Assembly: GCA_035297265.1 (NCBI GenBank)
Contig: DATGZH010000017.1
Span: forward strand, 62,001 to 126,000
Length of the DNA stretch: 64,000 nucleotides
Direction of reading: 5' to 3'
From: DATGZH01 sp035297265
GTDB taxonomy: Bacteria > Actinomycetota > Acidimicrobiia > Acidimicrobiales > RAAP-2
Shown here: positions 24,034 through 32,981 of the stretch, piece after piece
How positions within the stretch are numbered: the stretch's first letter is position 1
How the letters are laid out: every line of letters begins with the position of its first letter
The notes under the pieces: generated by a model
The model's database searches: none
The model's input: only the letters and a program-made list of their open reading frames with translations
What the model was told of the DNA's origin: nothing
Program-made: the position numbers and the translations under genes

Positions 24034-25128
24034 TCAGGCCGATTCGACGAGCATCGTGGCCAGGCGTTGCCGTTCGAACGCCCCACCCCCGAGCAGGACC
24101 TCGTTCTGCTTGGCCCGCTTGAAGAGGAAGTGGGAGTCGTTGGCCCACGTGAAGCCGACGCCGCCGTGCAGCTGGATGTCGTCGCCCGTGACCCTCACCC
24201 CGGTCTCCGAGGCGAAGCTCGCGGCCATCGCCGCGGCCCGCTCGCGGTCGGGGGCGTCGACGTCGGAGGCCCAGGCGGCGTATTGCACGCCGACCCGGGC
24301 CATCTCGAGGAGTTGGAACATGTCGACCATCTTGTGCTTGGCCACCTGGAACTGGGCGATGGGTTGACCGAACACCTCGCGATGGCGCGTGTAGTCGATG
24401 GCCATCTCGAGCGCCCGGTCGGCGGTGCCGACCGTCTCGGCGGCGAGCGAGACCGCGATGTCGTCGAGCACCCGTCGCCAGAGGGCGAGCTGGTTGCCGG
24501 CCGGCCCGAGCGGGACCACCGGCTCCTCGTCGAGCACGAGGCGGGCGCCTTTCCTGGTCGGGTCGAGTGTCGGTACCGGCTCGGTCACCGGATGCTCGAG
24601 GAGGAAGGACCGCACGCCCTCCTCGCCCCGGGCCACGACGATCACCCAGTCGGCGCTCTGGCCGTCGACGACGAGGGCCTTCTCCCCGCTCACCACCCAG
24701 CCGGCGCCCTTGCGTCGGGCCCGGGAGCGGACGGTGTGGAGCGGGTCACCGTGGCCGAGCTCCTGGACGGCCAGGGTGCCCCGGCGCTCGCCGGCGGCCA
24801 GGCCGGCCAGCAGCTCGTCGGCCCCGAGGGCCCGGGCGGCGAGAGTGGCGGCCACGGCCGAGGAGAAGAACGGCCCGGGCACGGGGACCCGGCCCATCTG
24901 CTCGAGGACGATGCCCATCTCGACGAGGCCGGCCCCGGCGCCGCCGAGCGACGCCGGCACGAGGAGCCCCGTCCAGCCGAGCTCGACCAAGTGGCGCCAC
25001 AGGCCCTCGTCGACGCCGATCGGGTCGTCGGCGAGGCGCCGGACGAGGGCCCCGTCGACCTCGCGGTCGAGGGCCTGGCGGGCGACGTCGCGCAGCGCCA
25101 GCTGGTCGGCGTCGAGGGTGAAGTCCAT
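24034..25128 (-). CDS. Acyl-CoA dehydrogenase
   Basis: This 364-residue flavoprotein has LGGAGAGLVEMGIVLEQMG in the N-terminal helical domain, an FAD/acyl middle domain, RHREVFGQPIAQFQVAKHKMVDMF, and VTGDDIQLHGGVGFTWANDSH near the end. The catalytic Glu that follows the GGxGFT motif in canonical enzymes is absent or shifted, so the protein may be the non-catalytic or alpha subunit of a heteromer, as in FadE26/FadE27-type pairs. It is divergent from another acyl-CoA dehydrogenase, 94 bp apart, so both may be co-regulated and form a complex. Confidence 0.9.
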   Translation of the reverse strand: MDFTLDADQLALRDVARQALDREVDGALVRRLADDPIGVDEGLWRHLVELGWTGLLVPASLGGAGAGLVEMGIVLEQMGRVPVPGPFFSSAVAATLAARALGADELLAGLAAGERRGTLAVQELGHGDPLHTVRSRARRKGAGWVVSGEKALVVDGQSADWVIVVARGEEGVRSFLLEHPVTEPVPTLDPTRKGARLVLDEEPVVPLGPAGNQLALWRRVLDDIAVSLAAETVGTADRALEMAIDYTRHREVFGQPIAQFQVAKHKMVDMFQLLEMARVGVQYAAWASDVDAPDRERAAAMAASFASETGVRVTGDDIQLHGGVGFTWANDSHFLFKRAKQNEVLLGGGAFERQRLATMLVESA

Positions 25129-25209
25129 GGCCGGTGAGCGCCACCTTCCTGCCCCGGCGTGCTCCCGCCGATCGGCGGGCCGGAGCGGCGGCATCTTAGA
25201 TCCGCCAGG

Positions 25210-25215
25210 TAGCCT
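25210..25215 (+). promoter_or_regulatory. Leaderless promoter -10 of the second acyl-CoA dehydrogenase
   Basis: TAGCCT ends 7 nt before the GTG at 25223 and there is no ribosome-binding sequence between them. This fits a leaderless message. Confidence 0.5.
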
Positions 25216-25222
25216 GCCGGCC

Positions 25223-26452
25223 GTGGACTTCGCACTGGCCCCAGAGGACGAGGCGTTCCGCGACGAGCTGCGGGCCTGGCTCGAGGTGCACCTCCCGCCC
25301 TTCTTGGAGAAGGAGGCCCAGGACGCTCAGGTCGGCGAAGAGTCCATGCCCATCGGCACCCAGAAGGTCCAGAACCGCCGCGAGGCCTGGCAGCGGGTCC
25401 TCGCCGAGGGCGGGTGGGCCGCCGTCCACTGGCCGAAGGAGTGGGGCGGTCGGGGGGCCACCGCCATGCAGCGCATCCTCTACAACGAGGTGATGGCGGA
25501 GTACCGGGCGCCGGGGATCTACAACACGAACGGCATCTGGCAGATCGGGCCCATGATCATCGCCTGGGGGACCGACGAGCAGAAGGAGCGGTGGCTCCCC
25601 GACATCTTGGAGGCCAAGCACCACTGGTGCCAGGGGTTCTCCGAGCCCGACGCCGGCAACGACCTCGCCAACCTGCGCACGATGGCCATCCTCGACGGCG
25701 ACCGCTACATCGTGAACGGCCAGAAGATCTGGATCTCGACCGCTCACCTGGCCAAGTGGGGGCTCTTCCTCTTCCGCACCGACCCGACCGCCATCGAACG
25801 AGGGGCCAAGCACGAAGGCATCACCGCCTTCATCGTCGACCTCGAGGCGCCCGGCGTCGACGTCCGACCCATCCGCGACATGACCGGCGAGGAGATGTTC
25901 AACGAGGTCTTCTTCACCGACGTCGAGGTGCCGCTCGACTCCCGCCTCGGCGGCGAGGGCGAGGGCTGGAAGGTGGCGATGGGCACGCTCGGCCACGAGC
26001 GGGTGGGCATCGCCAGCACGATCTCTACGCTCGGTGCCGACCTCCGGGCCATCGTCGAGGCCACCCGATCGGTCAACCCCGAGGCCCTGGAGGACCCGTC
26101 GCTCCGCGAGCGGCTGGCCCGGGCCTGGACCGAGTTCGAGATGGCTCGACTCTTGGCGGCCCGGGCCATCAGCAAGATCATCAAGGGCGAGGCCAACTGG
26201 CCCGAGGTGCCGTTCGCCAAGATGACGTCGACCGCCCTCTCCCAGACGGTGGCCGAGCTCGCCGTCGACCTCCTCGGGCCGGCCGGTCTCCTGGCCCGGG
26301 GCGGGCCCGACGCGGTGGACAACGGCAAGTGGACCCGGCTGTACGCGTTCCAGCGCTACACCACCATCGGTGGCGGGTCGAGCGAGGTGCAGAAGAACAT
26401 CATCGCCGACCGGGCCATCCGGCTCCCGGGCAAGGCCCGGGGGACCTCCTGA
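25223..26452 (+). CDS. Acyl-CoA dehydrogenase
   Basis: This 409-residue enzyme begins VDFALAPEDEAFRDELRAWL. Conserved segments are WGGRGATAMQRILYNEVM, WCQGFSEPDAGNDLANLRT (FAD contact), the ADGDRYIVNGQKIWIST-like middle domain and YTTIGGGSSEVQKNIIADRAI at the C-terminus. It dehydrogenates an acyl-CoA at the alpha-beta position with transfer of electrons to ETF. It is divergent from a second dehydrogenase gene and followed by a thiolase-like gene (19-bp gap) and ArsC-like gene, making a likely beta-oxidation operon. Confidence 0.93.
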   Translation: MDFALAPEDEAFRDELRAWLEVHLPPFLEKEAQDAQVGEESMPIGTQKVQNRREAWQRVLAEGGWAAVHWPKEWGGRGATAMQRILYNEVMAEYRAPGIYNTNGIWQIGPMIIAWGTDEQKERWLPDILEAKHHWCQGFSEPDAGNDLANLRTMAILDGDRYIVNGQKIWISTAHLAKWGLFLFRTDPTAIERGAKHEGITAFIVDLEAPGVDVRPIRDMTGEEMFNEVFFTDVEVPLDSRLGGEGEGWKVAMGTLGHERVGIASTISTLGADLRAIVEATRSVNPEALEDPSLRERLARAWTEFEMARLLAARAISKIIKGEANWPEVPFAKMTSTALSQTVAELAVDLLGPAGLLARGGPDAVDNGKWTRLYAFQRYTTIGGGSSEVQKNIIADRAIRLPGKARGTS

Positions 26453-26471
26453 CCGGGTTGCCCCGGCGAGC

Positions 26472-28007
26472 GTGACCGACCCCCGCACACCCTGCCTCAT
26501 CGGCGTCGCTCGCCGGACCTGGCACCCGGCCGACGTCGGCCCCGAAGGGGCACCCGAGCCCCTCGTCATGTGGGTGGAGGTGGCCCGGGCGGCCGCCGCC
26601 GACGCCGGGGCAAAGAACGCGCTCGCCGGGCTCGAGAGCATCCAGCTCGTCTACTGCCAGGCCTGGGAGTACGACGACCCGACCGGCCGGCTGGCCGAGG
26701 CCCTCGGGGCCGACCCGAAGCACCGGGTGTACTCGGGCATCGGCGGCTCGGTGCCCCAGATGCTCGTGGCCGACGCCGCCGGCCAGATCCAGGCGGGTGA
26801 GCTCGACCTCGCCCTCGTCATCGGGGCCGAGGCCCTGGCCACCCGGCGGCGGATGAAGAAGGAGGGCCGCCACGTCGAGTGGTCGCACAAGCCGGCCGAG
26901 CGGAGCCCGTTCCCCTTCGACACCCCGCCCGACGAGGGCGAGATGGCCCACGAGATCCGCCAGGCCTACCTGACCTTCGCCATGTTCGACAACGCCCGGC
27001 GGGCCCACCTCGGCACGCCGCTCGACGAGCACCGGGCGGCCCTCGGGCGCCTCCTCTCCCCTATGACCGGCCGGGCGGCCGCGCAGCCGCAGCACGCCTG
27101 GTTCCCCATCGCCCGCACCCCCGAAGAGCTCGTCACCCCCACCCCCGACAACCGGATGGTGGCCTACCCCTACACGAAGCTCATGACCTCCATCCTCGAC
27201 GTGGACATGTCGGCCGCCCTCATCCTCGCCAGCGAGGAGCGGGCCGACGCCCTCGGCGTGCCCGAGGACCGGCGGGTCTACCTCCGCAGCTGGGCTTACG
27301 CCGAGGACCCGCCGTACGTGGCGAGGCGCCGCGACCTCTGGCGCTCGGGCTCGATGAGGGTCACGGGCACGGCCGCCCTCGCCGCCGCGGGCATCGGCCC
27401 CGACGACCTCGCCCACTTCGACCTCTACTCGTGCTTCTCGAGCTCGGTGGCCTTCGCCCTCGACGCCCTCGGCATCGACCTGGCCGACGCCTCGGCCGAC
27501 GGGCCGGTCATGCCCAAGCGGCCCGTGACCGCCACCGGCGCCCTCCCCTACCACGGCGGCCCGGGCAGCAACTACATGACGCACGCCATCGCGGCGATGG
27601 CCGAGGAGCTGCGGGCCGACCCCGGCTCCTACGGCATGGTGAGCGGCGTGGGCATGCACATGGCCCGGCACGTGGCCGCCGTCTGGTCGACCACCCCGGG
27701 CGACTTCCGCCCGCCGAACCTCGACGGTCTGGCCGCCGCGGTGGACGAGCAGCAGCCGCTCTGCCCGCTCGTCCCCCGGGCCGACGGCGAGGCCACCGTC
27801 GCCACCTATTCGGTCCTCCACGGCCGGGACGGCGCCCCCGAGTGGGGGGCCCTCGTCTGCGACCTCCCCGGCGGCGCCCGCTGTTACGCCCGCCTCGAGG
27901 ACGCCGACGCTCTGGTCGAGGCGGAGAAGACCGAGCTCGTCGGGCGGACGGTGCACCTCGACCCCGACGAGAAGGGCGTCAACCGGGCCCACCTCACGGA
28001 CGCCTGA
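26472..28007 (+). CDS. Thiolase-superfamily protein with C-terminal OB-like domain
   Basis: This 511-residue protein has a thiolase N-half (PCLIGVARRTWHP, VIGAEALATRRRM, YSCFSSSVAFALDALGI) and a C-half with HGGPGSNYMTHAIAAMAEELRADPGS, the His and GS motifs. Roughly the last 90 residues (EATVATYSVLHGRDGAPEWG onward) look like the small OB domain fused to some SCP-x type thiolases. The canonical Cys nucleophile is not evident in the usual position. It lies between an acyl-CoA dehydrogenase and ArsC-like gene on the same strand. It likely cleaves or condenses an acyl-CoA; the substrate is unknown. Confidence 0.85.
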   Translation: MTDPRTPCLIGVARRTWHPADVGPEGAPEPLVMWVEVARAAAADAGAKNALAGLESIQLVYCQAWEYDDPTGRLAEALGADPKHRVYSGIGGSVPQMLVADAAGQIQAGELDLALVIGAEALATRRRMKKEGRHVEWSHKPAERSPFPFDTPPDEGEMAHEIRQAYLTFAMFDNARRAHLGTPLDEHRAALGRLLSPMTGRAAAQPQHAWFPIARTPEELVTPTPDNRMVAYPYTKLMTSILDVDMSAALILASEERADALGVPEDRRVYLRSWAYAEDPPYVARRRDLWRSGSMRVTGTAALAAAGIGPDDLAHFDLYSCFSSSVAFALDALGIDLADASADGPVMPKRPVTATGALPYHGGPGSNYMTHAIAAMAEELRADPGSYGMVSGVGMHMARHVAAVWSTTPGDFRPPNLDGLAAAVDEQQPLCPLVPRADGEATVATYSVLHGRDGAPEWGALVCDLPGGARCYARLEDADALVEAEKTELVGRTVHLDPDEKGVNRAHLTDA

Positions 28008-28008
28008 C

Positions 28009-28377
28009 GTGGCCGACGAGGAATCCGAGGTCGTCGTCTGGTTCAATCCCTCGTGCTCCAAGTGCCGGGGCGCGGTCGAGCTCCTCGACAGCCGGGAGGC
28101 CGACTACTCGCTCGTCGAGTACCTGAGGGCCCCGCCCGACCGGGCCACCCTCGAACGGCTGGTCGACCAGCTCGTCGACCCGGTGGCCGACCTCGTCCGC
28201 ACCGACGACCCGGCGTTCAAGGAGCTCGGGCTGGACCCGGCCGACTACCGGGAGGCCGACGCCGTCGTCGAGCTCCTGCTCGCCCACCCGGCGCTGCTGC
28301 AGCGGCCGGTGGTGGTGCGCGAAGGTCGGGCGGTCATCGCCCGGCCCCCCGAGCGCCTGGCCGAGCTGCTCGATTGA
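28009..28377 (+). CDS. ArsC/Spx-family glutaredoxin-like protein
   Basis: This 122-residue thioredoxin-fold protein starts VVVWFNPSCSKCRGAVELL, with CxxC at 16 and 19, and ends QRPVVVREGRAVIARPPERL, the segment with the conserved Arg-Pro of glutaredoxin-coupled arsenate reductases. The CxxC rather than single Cys fits ArsC-like proteins of broader redox function, and no other arsenic genes are near. The GTG start follows the previous stop by one base, so it is translated with the acyl-CoA operon. It may reduce arsenate or act as a general thiol oxidoreductase. Confidence 0.85.
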   Translation: MADEESEVVVWFNPSCSKCRGAVELLDSREADYSLVEYLRAPPDRATLERLVDQLVDPVADLVRTDDPAFKELGLDPADYREADAVVELLLAHPALLQRPVVVREGRAVIARPPERLAELLD

Positions 28378-28401
28378 CCGACCCGGCGAGCCGGGTGACA
28401 G

Positions 28402-28415
28402 CGAACGTACGTTCG
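28402..28415. promoter_or_regulatory. LexA (SOS) box upstream of dinB
   Basis: CGAACGTACGTTCG is a perfect 14-bp palindrome matching the actinobacterial/Bacillus SOS box CGAAC-N4-GTTCG. It ends 2 bp before a -10-like TAACGT (28418-28423), which lies 8 nt before the dinB GTG. LexA bound here would block the promoter, so dinB is predicted to be induced by DNA damage. Confidence 0.9.
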
Positions 28416-28431
28416 TCTAACGTGGGGCGCG

Positions 28432-29709
28432 GTGCCCGTCGACCGCGCCGCCACGATCCTGCACGCCGACCTCGACGCCTTCTACGCCTCGGTCGAGCAG
28501 CTGCTCGACCCCCGGCTGGCGGGCCGGCCCATCGCCGTCGGCGGCGGTGTCGTGCTCGCCGCCTCCTACGAGGCGAGGGCCAAGGGCGTGCGGTCCGGCA
28601 TGCCCGGGTGGATGGCCCGGCAGCTCTGCGGCGACCTCGAGTTCGTGGGCGGCCACTTCGACGACTACCAACGCCTCGGCGACCAGGTGATGGGGGTGTT
28701 CAACGACTTCACCCCGCTCGTCGAACGCATTTCCATCGACGAGGCCTTCCTCGACGTGGCCGGGACGCGCCACCTCTTCGGACCACCGGGTGACATCGCC
28801 GCGGCCATCCGCCGACGGGTGCGCGCCGAGGTGGGCCTGCCGGTGTCGGTCGGCGTGGCCCGGACGAAGCACCTCGCCAAGGTGGCCTCCCAGGTGGCCA
28901 AACCGGACGGCCTCGTCGTGGTCGAACCCGAGGACGAGCGGGCCTTCCTCGACCCGCTGCCGGTCGGGCTTATCTGGGGCGTGGGCCCGGCGACGCAGGA
29001 GCGTCTGGCGGCCTCGGGGATCCGCACCGTTGGCCAGCTGGCCGCGGTCGGGAGCCCCATCCTCGAGCGCCTGCTCGGCACGGCGGCCGGGGGCAAGTTG
29101 GCCTCCCTCGCCCGTAACGTCGACCCGCGGGGCATCGAGACGTCCCACCGGGCGGCGTCGGTCGGCGCCCAGGCCGCCCTTGGCCGGACGGTGGCCACGC
29201 CCTCGGTGCTCCGGTCCACCCTCGGCTTCCTCGCCGACCGGGTCGGTAGTCGCCTGCGGGAAGCCGAGCGGGCCGGCCGGACGCTGACCGTTCGCGTGCG
29301 CTTCAACGGCATGCGCTCGGTGACCCGCTCGGCCACGTTGCCGGCCGGCATCTCTTCCACGCTCACGCTGACCGAGCTGGCCGTCGAGTTGGCAGGGTCG
29401 GCCCTCACCGACCATCCGACCGAGCGGGAGATCACGCTCCTCGGCGTCTCGGTGAGCAACCTCGTCGAGGACGCCACACTGCAGCTCGAGCTGCCGCTCT
29501 GCCTCGACGACGAGGCCTACCACCCCGGCACGAAGGTGGGCTCGGCCCGCTGGGGGCTCGACCGCTCGGTCGACCGGGTGCGCGACCGTTTCGGGCGCTA
29601 CGCCGTCGGCTACGCCAGTGTCGTCTTCTCGGACGCCGCCCGGGTACCCGACGCCTTCAGGGAGCTCGCTGAACGACCCGTCCGTCAGGAGCCGCGCTCG
29701 GAACCCTGA
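28432..29709 (+). CDS. dinB: DNA polymerase IV (Y-family)
   Basis: This 425-residue polymerase has the catalytic motifs HADLDAFYASVEQLLDP, YEARAKGVRSGMP and ISIDEAFLD, the Asp and Glu ligands for metal. The little-finger region extends to about residue 350. The C-terminus lacks an obvious beta-clamp QLxLF box, though QLELPLCL near residue 355 could serve. It copies damaged DNA with low fidelity. A LexA box overlaps its promoter, so it is an SOS gene. It is the last gene before the four-paralog membrane-protein cluster. Confidence 0.94.
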   Translation: MPVDRAATILHADLDAFYASVEQLLDPRLAGRPIAVGGGVVLAASYEARAKGVRSGMPGWMARQLCGDLEFVGGHFDDYQRLGDQVMGVFNDFTPLVERISIDEAFLDVAGTRHLFGPPGDIAAAIRRRVRAEVGLPVSVGVARTKHLAKVASQVAKPDGLVVVEPEDERAFLDPLPVGLIWGVGPATQERLAASGIRTVGQLAAVGSPILERLLGTAAGGKLASLARNVDPRGIETSHRAASVGAQAALGRTVATPSVLRSTLGFLADRVGSRLREAERAGRTLTVRVRFNGMRSVTRSATLPAGISSTLTLTELAVELAGSALTDHPTEREITLLGVSVSNLVEDATLQLELPLCLDDEAYHPGTKVGSARWGLDRSVDRVRDRFGRYAVGYASVVFSDAARVPDAFRELAERPVRQEPRSEP

Positions 29710-29833
29710 GCGCCCCGACACAACGAAGAGGCCACGGTCAACGGGTTTGGACGAGCAGTTCGTTCCACTGCACGTCGCTGCCCGGCGGGAGCCACCACAA
29801 CCGCCCGAATCGGCTCGACTGCCATAATGCAGG

Positions 29834-30733
29834 GTGGTGGAGGACGCCCTCCGGGCCCAGCGCGCCTCGGACGAGAACCGTGACCGCGCCGTCGAGCTGA
29901 TCAACGATGCCGTGGCCATGGGGCGTCTCACCACCGAGGAAGGTGAACAGCGAGTCCGACGGGCGCTTTCGGCCAAGACCATCGGCGAGCTCCTGGACCT
30001 GACCGATGACCTCCCTGGGGAGGGCCTGCTCACCAGGACGACGATCCGCTCCCGGGCCTTCCGCCTGGGGGTGCTCGGCCTCGTCGGTGCGGCGCTGATC
30101 GTCGTCTTCCTCCTCCTGTTCACCAAGCAGGCGACGACGACCGGCCCTCCGCCATTGCCGCCTACGTCGACGTCGACGTCGACGTCGGCACCCGCGCCCT
30201 TGCCGCATCAGATCATCGGCGAGTTCTGCCGGAACGCCGCGGCGGCGGTCGCCGCCAACCCTCTCGCTCCGACCTACGGGACCCGGCCGGACACCCCACC
30301 TCCGTCAACCGATTACCCCTCGTTGACGCCGGACGTCCAGACCGCCATCAGCCTCGACAACGCCAAGGATGTGGTCAACACCGTGCAGGCCGGCAACATC
30401 ACCCCGTTCGATGACATCTCGCTCACCTGCCTCGGCGACTTCGACTCCCACTTCGCCTGGGTGAGTGGTTCAGCGGCCAGCCCTGGGCCGACCACGATCA
30501 GCATCGCCCTCTCGAAGTCCTACGACGTCCTGGCGGCGAAGTCGACCTCCGGTACCTGCTGGTTCCTGCTGTGGACCCAGGACGCCGGAGCAGTGCCGAC
30601 GTCGTGGCAGATCAAGGTGCCCGGGGCCTATTGGAGCGACAGCGAAGTGAGTTCGTGCAGTGCGTCAGCGGCGTCCGCTCAGAACGTGTGGCTTGAGAGC
30701 GGCACTGGCACGGCGCCGCAGCTGTCCGCCTAA
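29834..30733 (+). CDS. DUF1707-like membrane protein with four-cysteine outer domain (paralog A)
   Basis: This protein of 298-299 residues opens with a DUF1707/SHOCT-like segment (RASDENRDRAVELINDAVAMGRLTTEEG, about 10-60), then one membrane helix (LGVLGLVGAALIVVFLLLF), a Thr/Pro/Ser-rich linker and an outer domain of about 165 residues. The outer domain shares four cysteines with its three neighbours: FC, CLGDFDSHFAW, SGTCW and CSASAA. It probably folds with two disulfides. CATAAT lies 8 nt before the GTG at 29837, suggesting leaderless translation; GTG 29834 is also in frame. It is convergent with paralog B, overlapping by 4 bp. The function is unknown. Confidence 0.85.
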   Translation: MVEDALRAQRASDENRDRAVELINDAVAMGRLTTEEGEQRVRRALSAKTIGELLDLTDDLPGEGLLTRTTIRSRAFRLGVLGLVGAALIVVFLLLFTKQATTTGPPPLPPTSTSTSTSAPAPLPHQIIGEFCRNAAAAVAANPLAPTYGTRPDTPPPSTDYPSLTPDVQTAISLDNAKDVVNTVQAGNITPFDDISLTCLGDFDSHFAWVSGSAASPGPTTISIALSKSYDVLAAKSTSGTCWFLLWTQDAGAVPTSWQIKVPGAYWSDSEVSSCSASAASAQNVWLESGTGTAPQLSA

Positions 30734-31905
30734 CCGGGGATCGGGTAGGGCGGGTCGGAGCCGACGTCGGTCGCCGTGGGATCGCCAGAGAGCTGCGCCG
30801 GAACCGGTCGAGCCGGGAGCCAGTTCAGCTGCTTGGCCGCCGAAGCCGAGCACGCGTCGGCAGGCCCCGTCGCGGCGTACTCGCCCGGTGCCGGCGCCCC
30901 TTCGGCGGTGATGCTGCTGACCGAGAGCAGCGGGAACGTCCGCTCGTCGAGGTGGTCCATGTACTCCGTGGGGAACTCGTGCGCCCTGGAATCCGGAAAC
31001 ATGACGTCGAGGACGTACCAGCACGTACCGGTGGGTGACCGTGCGGCGACGATCGTGTAGTTGCCATTGAACAGCGTGCTGATCGCGGGGACACCCGAGC
31101 TCTTCACCGAGCCCGACCGCCACTGAAAGGCGTTGTCGTAGCTCCTTATGCACGACAAGGTGATCCCCGAGAACCGGTAGTCGTTGCCGACCCAGGCCAG
31201 GTGCAGGAGGAAGGTTGCGTCGTCCAAGGCCTGGACCGTCCCGAGGTCCTCGAGGTAGCTCGGCGAGGGGCTGGCCGGCAGCACCGCGTCGCCAGGCAGC
31301 CAAGGGGTGAAGTTCCCGTCCCAGGCGTAGCTGTCCGGGGTCACTGGCTGGTTCTTGATCGTCGGCGGATAGTTGGCTTGCACCCCAGGGTCCGAGCAGA
31401 AGAGGCCAGGAGCCTTGTAGGCGGCGCCGTAGGTCGGCGACGTCGTGGCTGGGGCGGCCGGGGCGTTGGCTGCCGGGGCGTTGGCAGAAGGGCCTGTGGC
31501 CAGGGGGACGAAATGCTCCACGAGGACCCCCGCACCGAACGCCAGAACCACCACGGCCAGGATGACCCCGGCCAACCGCTCCCGGTTGGAGGTGCGACGA
31601 ACGGTGGCCCGCAGCTCGACCGGCTGGAGGTCGCTCACGAGAGCTCGCAGCTCGGCACCGGTCCGGAGCCGGACCAGTTGGCCGATGCGTTGCGAATGCT
31701 CCTCCGCCGAGAGCCGGCCGGTGCTGAGCCCGTCGTTCAGCAGCCCGATGACGTACTCCCGCTCCCTCGCGGTCGGCTCGGCGGAGGCCGGCAAGGAACC
31801 GCCGACGACCTGGTCTGCGGCGGCCGCTGAGGTGGGCTCCGCCGGTGCGCCTTCTTCTCCAGGCGGTCCGGTCTGGTCAGACAAGGCGACACCGCCCGTC
31901 GTCAT
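30730..31905 (-). CDS. DUF1707-like membrane protein with four-cysteine outer domain (paralog B)
   Basis: This 391-residue paralog has a longer N-terminus, a DUF1707-like core (TAREREYVIGLLNDGLSTGRLSAEEHSQR), a membrane helix (LAGVILAVVVLAFGAGVLVEHF) and an Ala/Pro-rich linker. The outer domain has the family motifs CIRSYDNAFQW, ARSPTGTCW and CSASAA plus an extra 50-residue insertion before the last cysteine. GAGG precedes the ATG, so this copy seems to use a leader. It overlaps the tail of paralog A by 4 bp. It is read in the same direction as paralog C, 47 bp upstream of it. The function is unknown. Confidence 0.85.
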   Translation of the reverse strand: MTTGGVALSDQTGPPGEEGAPAEPTSAAAADQVVGGSLPASAEPTAREREYVIGLLNDGLSTGRLSAEEHSQRIGQLVRLRTGAELRALVSDLQPVELRATVRRTSNRERLAGVILAVVVLAFGAGVLVEHFVPLATGPSANAPAANAPAAPATTSPTYGAAYKAPGLFCSDPGVQANYPPTIKNQPVTPDSYAWDGNFTPWLPGDAVLPASPSPSYLEDLGTVQALDDATFLLHLAWVGNDYRFSGITLSCIRSYDNAFQWRSGSVKSSGVPAISTLFNGNYTIVAARSPTGTCWYVLDVMFPDSRAHEFPTEYMDHLDERTFPLLSVSSITAEGAPAPGEYAATGPADACSASAAKQLNWLPARPVPAQLSGDPTATDVGSDPPYPIPG

Positions 31906-31952
31906 CCCGTGCCTCGCGCACCCCGTCGCTACCGGTCACGTCGTCGCCATCC

Positions 31953-32981
31953 TCACTCGTTGGAGAGGTCGATCCAACGGGTCAAGGAGAAGGGCAAAGG
32001 CTCCTGCGGACTGGGCGACGGCTCCCATGCGCCAGGTCCCGGCGCGGCGTTCGCCGAGCACGACCGCCCATCGCTGATCGCGTACACCTGCGGCTGCGTG
32101 ATACCGAACCTCTTCGGGAGGGCGAACTTCTTGACGATCCGCGAGGTCGGGTCCTGCACCCAGAGGTCGTACCAGCACCATCCGGATGCCGACCGGGCAG
32201 CCAACAGCCAGTAGGCCGGCTGCACGCTCTCGCTGATCACCCCCGGCCTGGTCGAACTGCCCTTCGACCCCGCCCACGTGAAGTACCTGTCGTAGGCGTT
32301 GAGGCATCGGGGAGCGGCCTGCGACGCCGGATCGGCCTCGAAGAAGGTCTGCAGGACGAAGGTGGCGTTCTGCAGGCTGTTCCAGGCCTGCAGATCCTCC
32401 TGCGCTGACTTCGGCGCATCGGCCACGAGCGTCGTCTGGCCAGTCGGCACGGACGGGGTCACGGCGTTGAAGGTGAGGCCCGGGTTCTCGGCGTGGGCGT
32501 ACATAACCCTGCGGCAGTAGTTGTCGACGCTCACGGCCCGCGCCGCCACCTTGGGGCGGTGGGGGGCTGGACCTCCAGCCAGCAGGACGACCGCCGCGGT
32601 GACGACGGTCACGACGACGGCCACGACGACGGCGACGACGGCGACGGCCCACCTGCTCCGCCGGTGCCTCCGGCGTCGGGCCGGTCGTCTGCTCTCCGGC
32701 CCCGACACGTCGGCGGTGAGCCGGACGAGCTCGATTCTCGTCTCGGCGTTGATCGCCCTCTCGAGGCGGGCGGCGTGCTCGTCCGAGGAGAGACGACCCG
32801 AGGCGAAGGCGGCGTTCAGTACGGCGACCGCGGCCTCTCGCTCTTCGTCGGAGGCCCGGCGGCCGGCGGTCCCCCCCGTTGTCGGCTGGTCGAGCGCTTG
32901 GGAGGAGCGAGGTGGTGACAGCTCACCGGGCGGCGGGGGCGCCCCCGTGGCCCCCTGCGGCTCTCCGCTCGACTCCCCCAT
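31953..32981 (-). CDS. DUF1707-like membrane protein with four-cysteine outer domain (paralog C)
   Basis: This 342-residue paralog has a Pro/Ser-rich start, the DUF1707-like core (RRASDEEREAAVAVLNAAFASGRLSSDEH) and a basic stop-transfer stretch RRPARRRRHRRSRW. The membrane helix is long and Val-rich (WAVAVVAVVVAVVVTVVTAAVVLLA). The outer domain has CLNAYDRYFTW, ARSASGWCW and CSANAA. It is divergent from paralog D, with 54 bp between the starts. CAGAAT lies 7 nt before the ATG on this strand, a weak leaderless -10. The function is unknown. Confidence 0.85.
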   Translation of the reverse strand: MGESSGEPQGATGAPPPPGELSPPRSSQALDQPTTGGTAGRRASDEEREAAVAVLNAAFASGRLSSDEHAARLERAINAETRIELVRLTADVSGPESRRPARRRRHRRSRWAVAVVAVVVAVVVTVVTAAVVLLAGGPAPHRPKVAARAVSVDNYCRRVMYAHAENPGLTFNAVTPSVPTGQTTLVADAPKSAQEDLQAWNSLQNATFVLQTFFEADPASQAAPRCLNAYDRYFTWAGSKGSSTRPGVISESVQPAYWLLAARSASGWCWYDLWVQDPTSRIVKKFALPKRFGITQPQVYAISDGRSCSANAAPGPGAWEPSPSPQEPLPFSLTRWIDLSNE

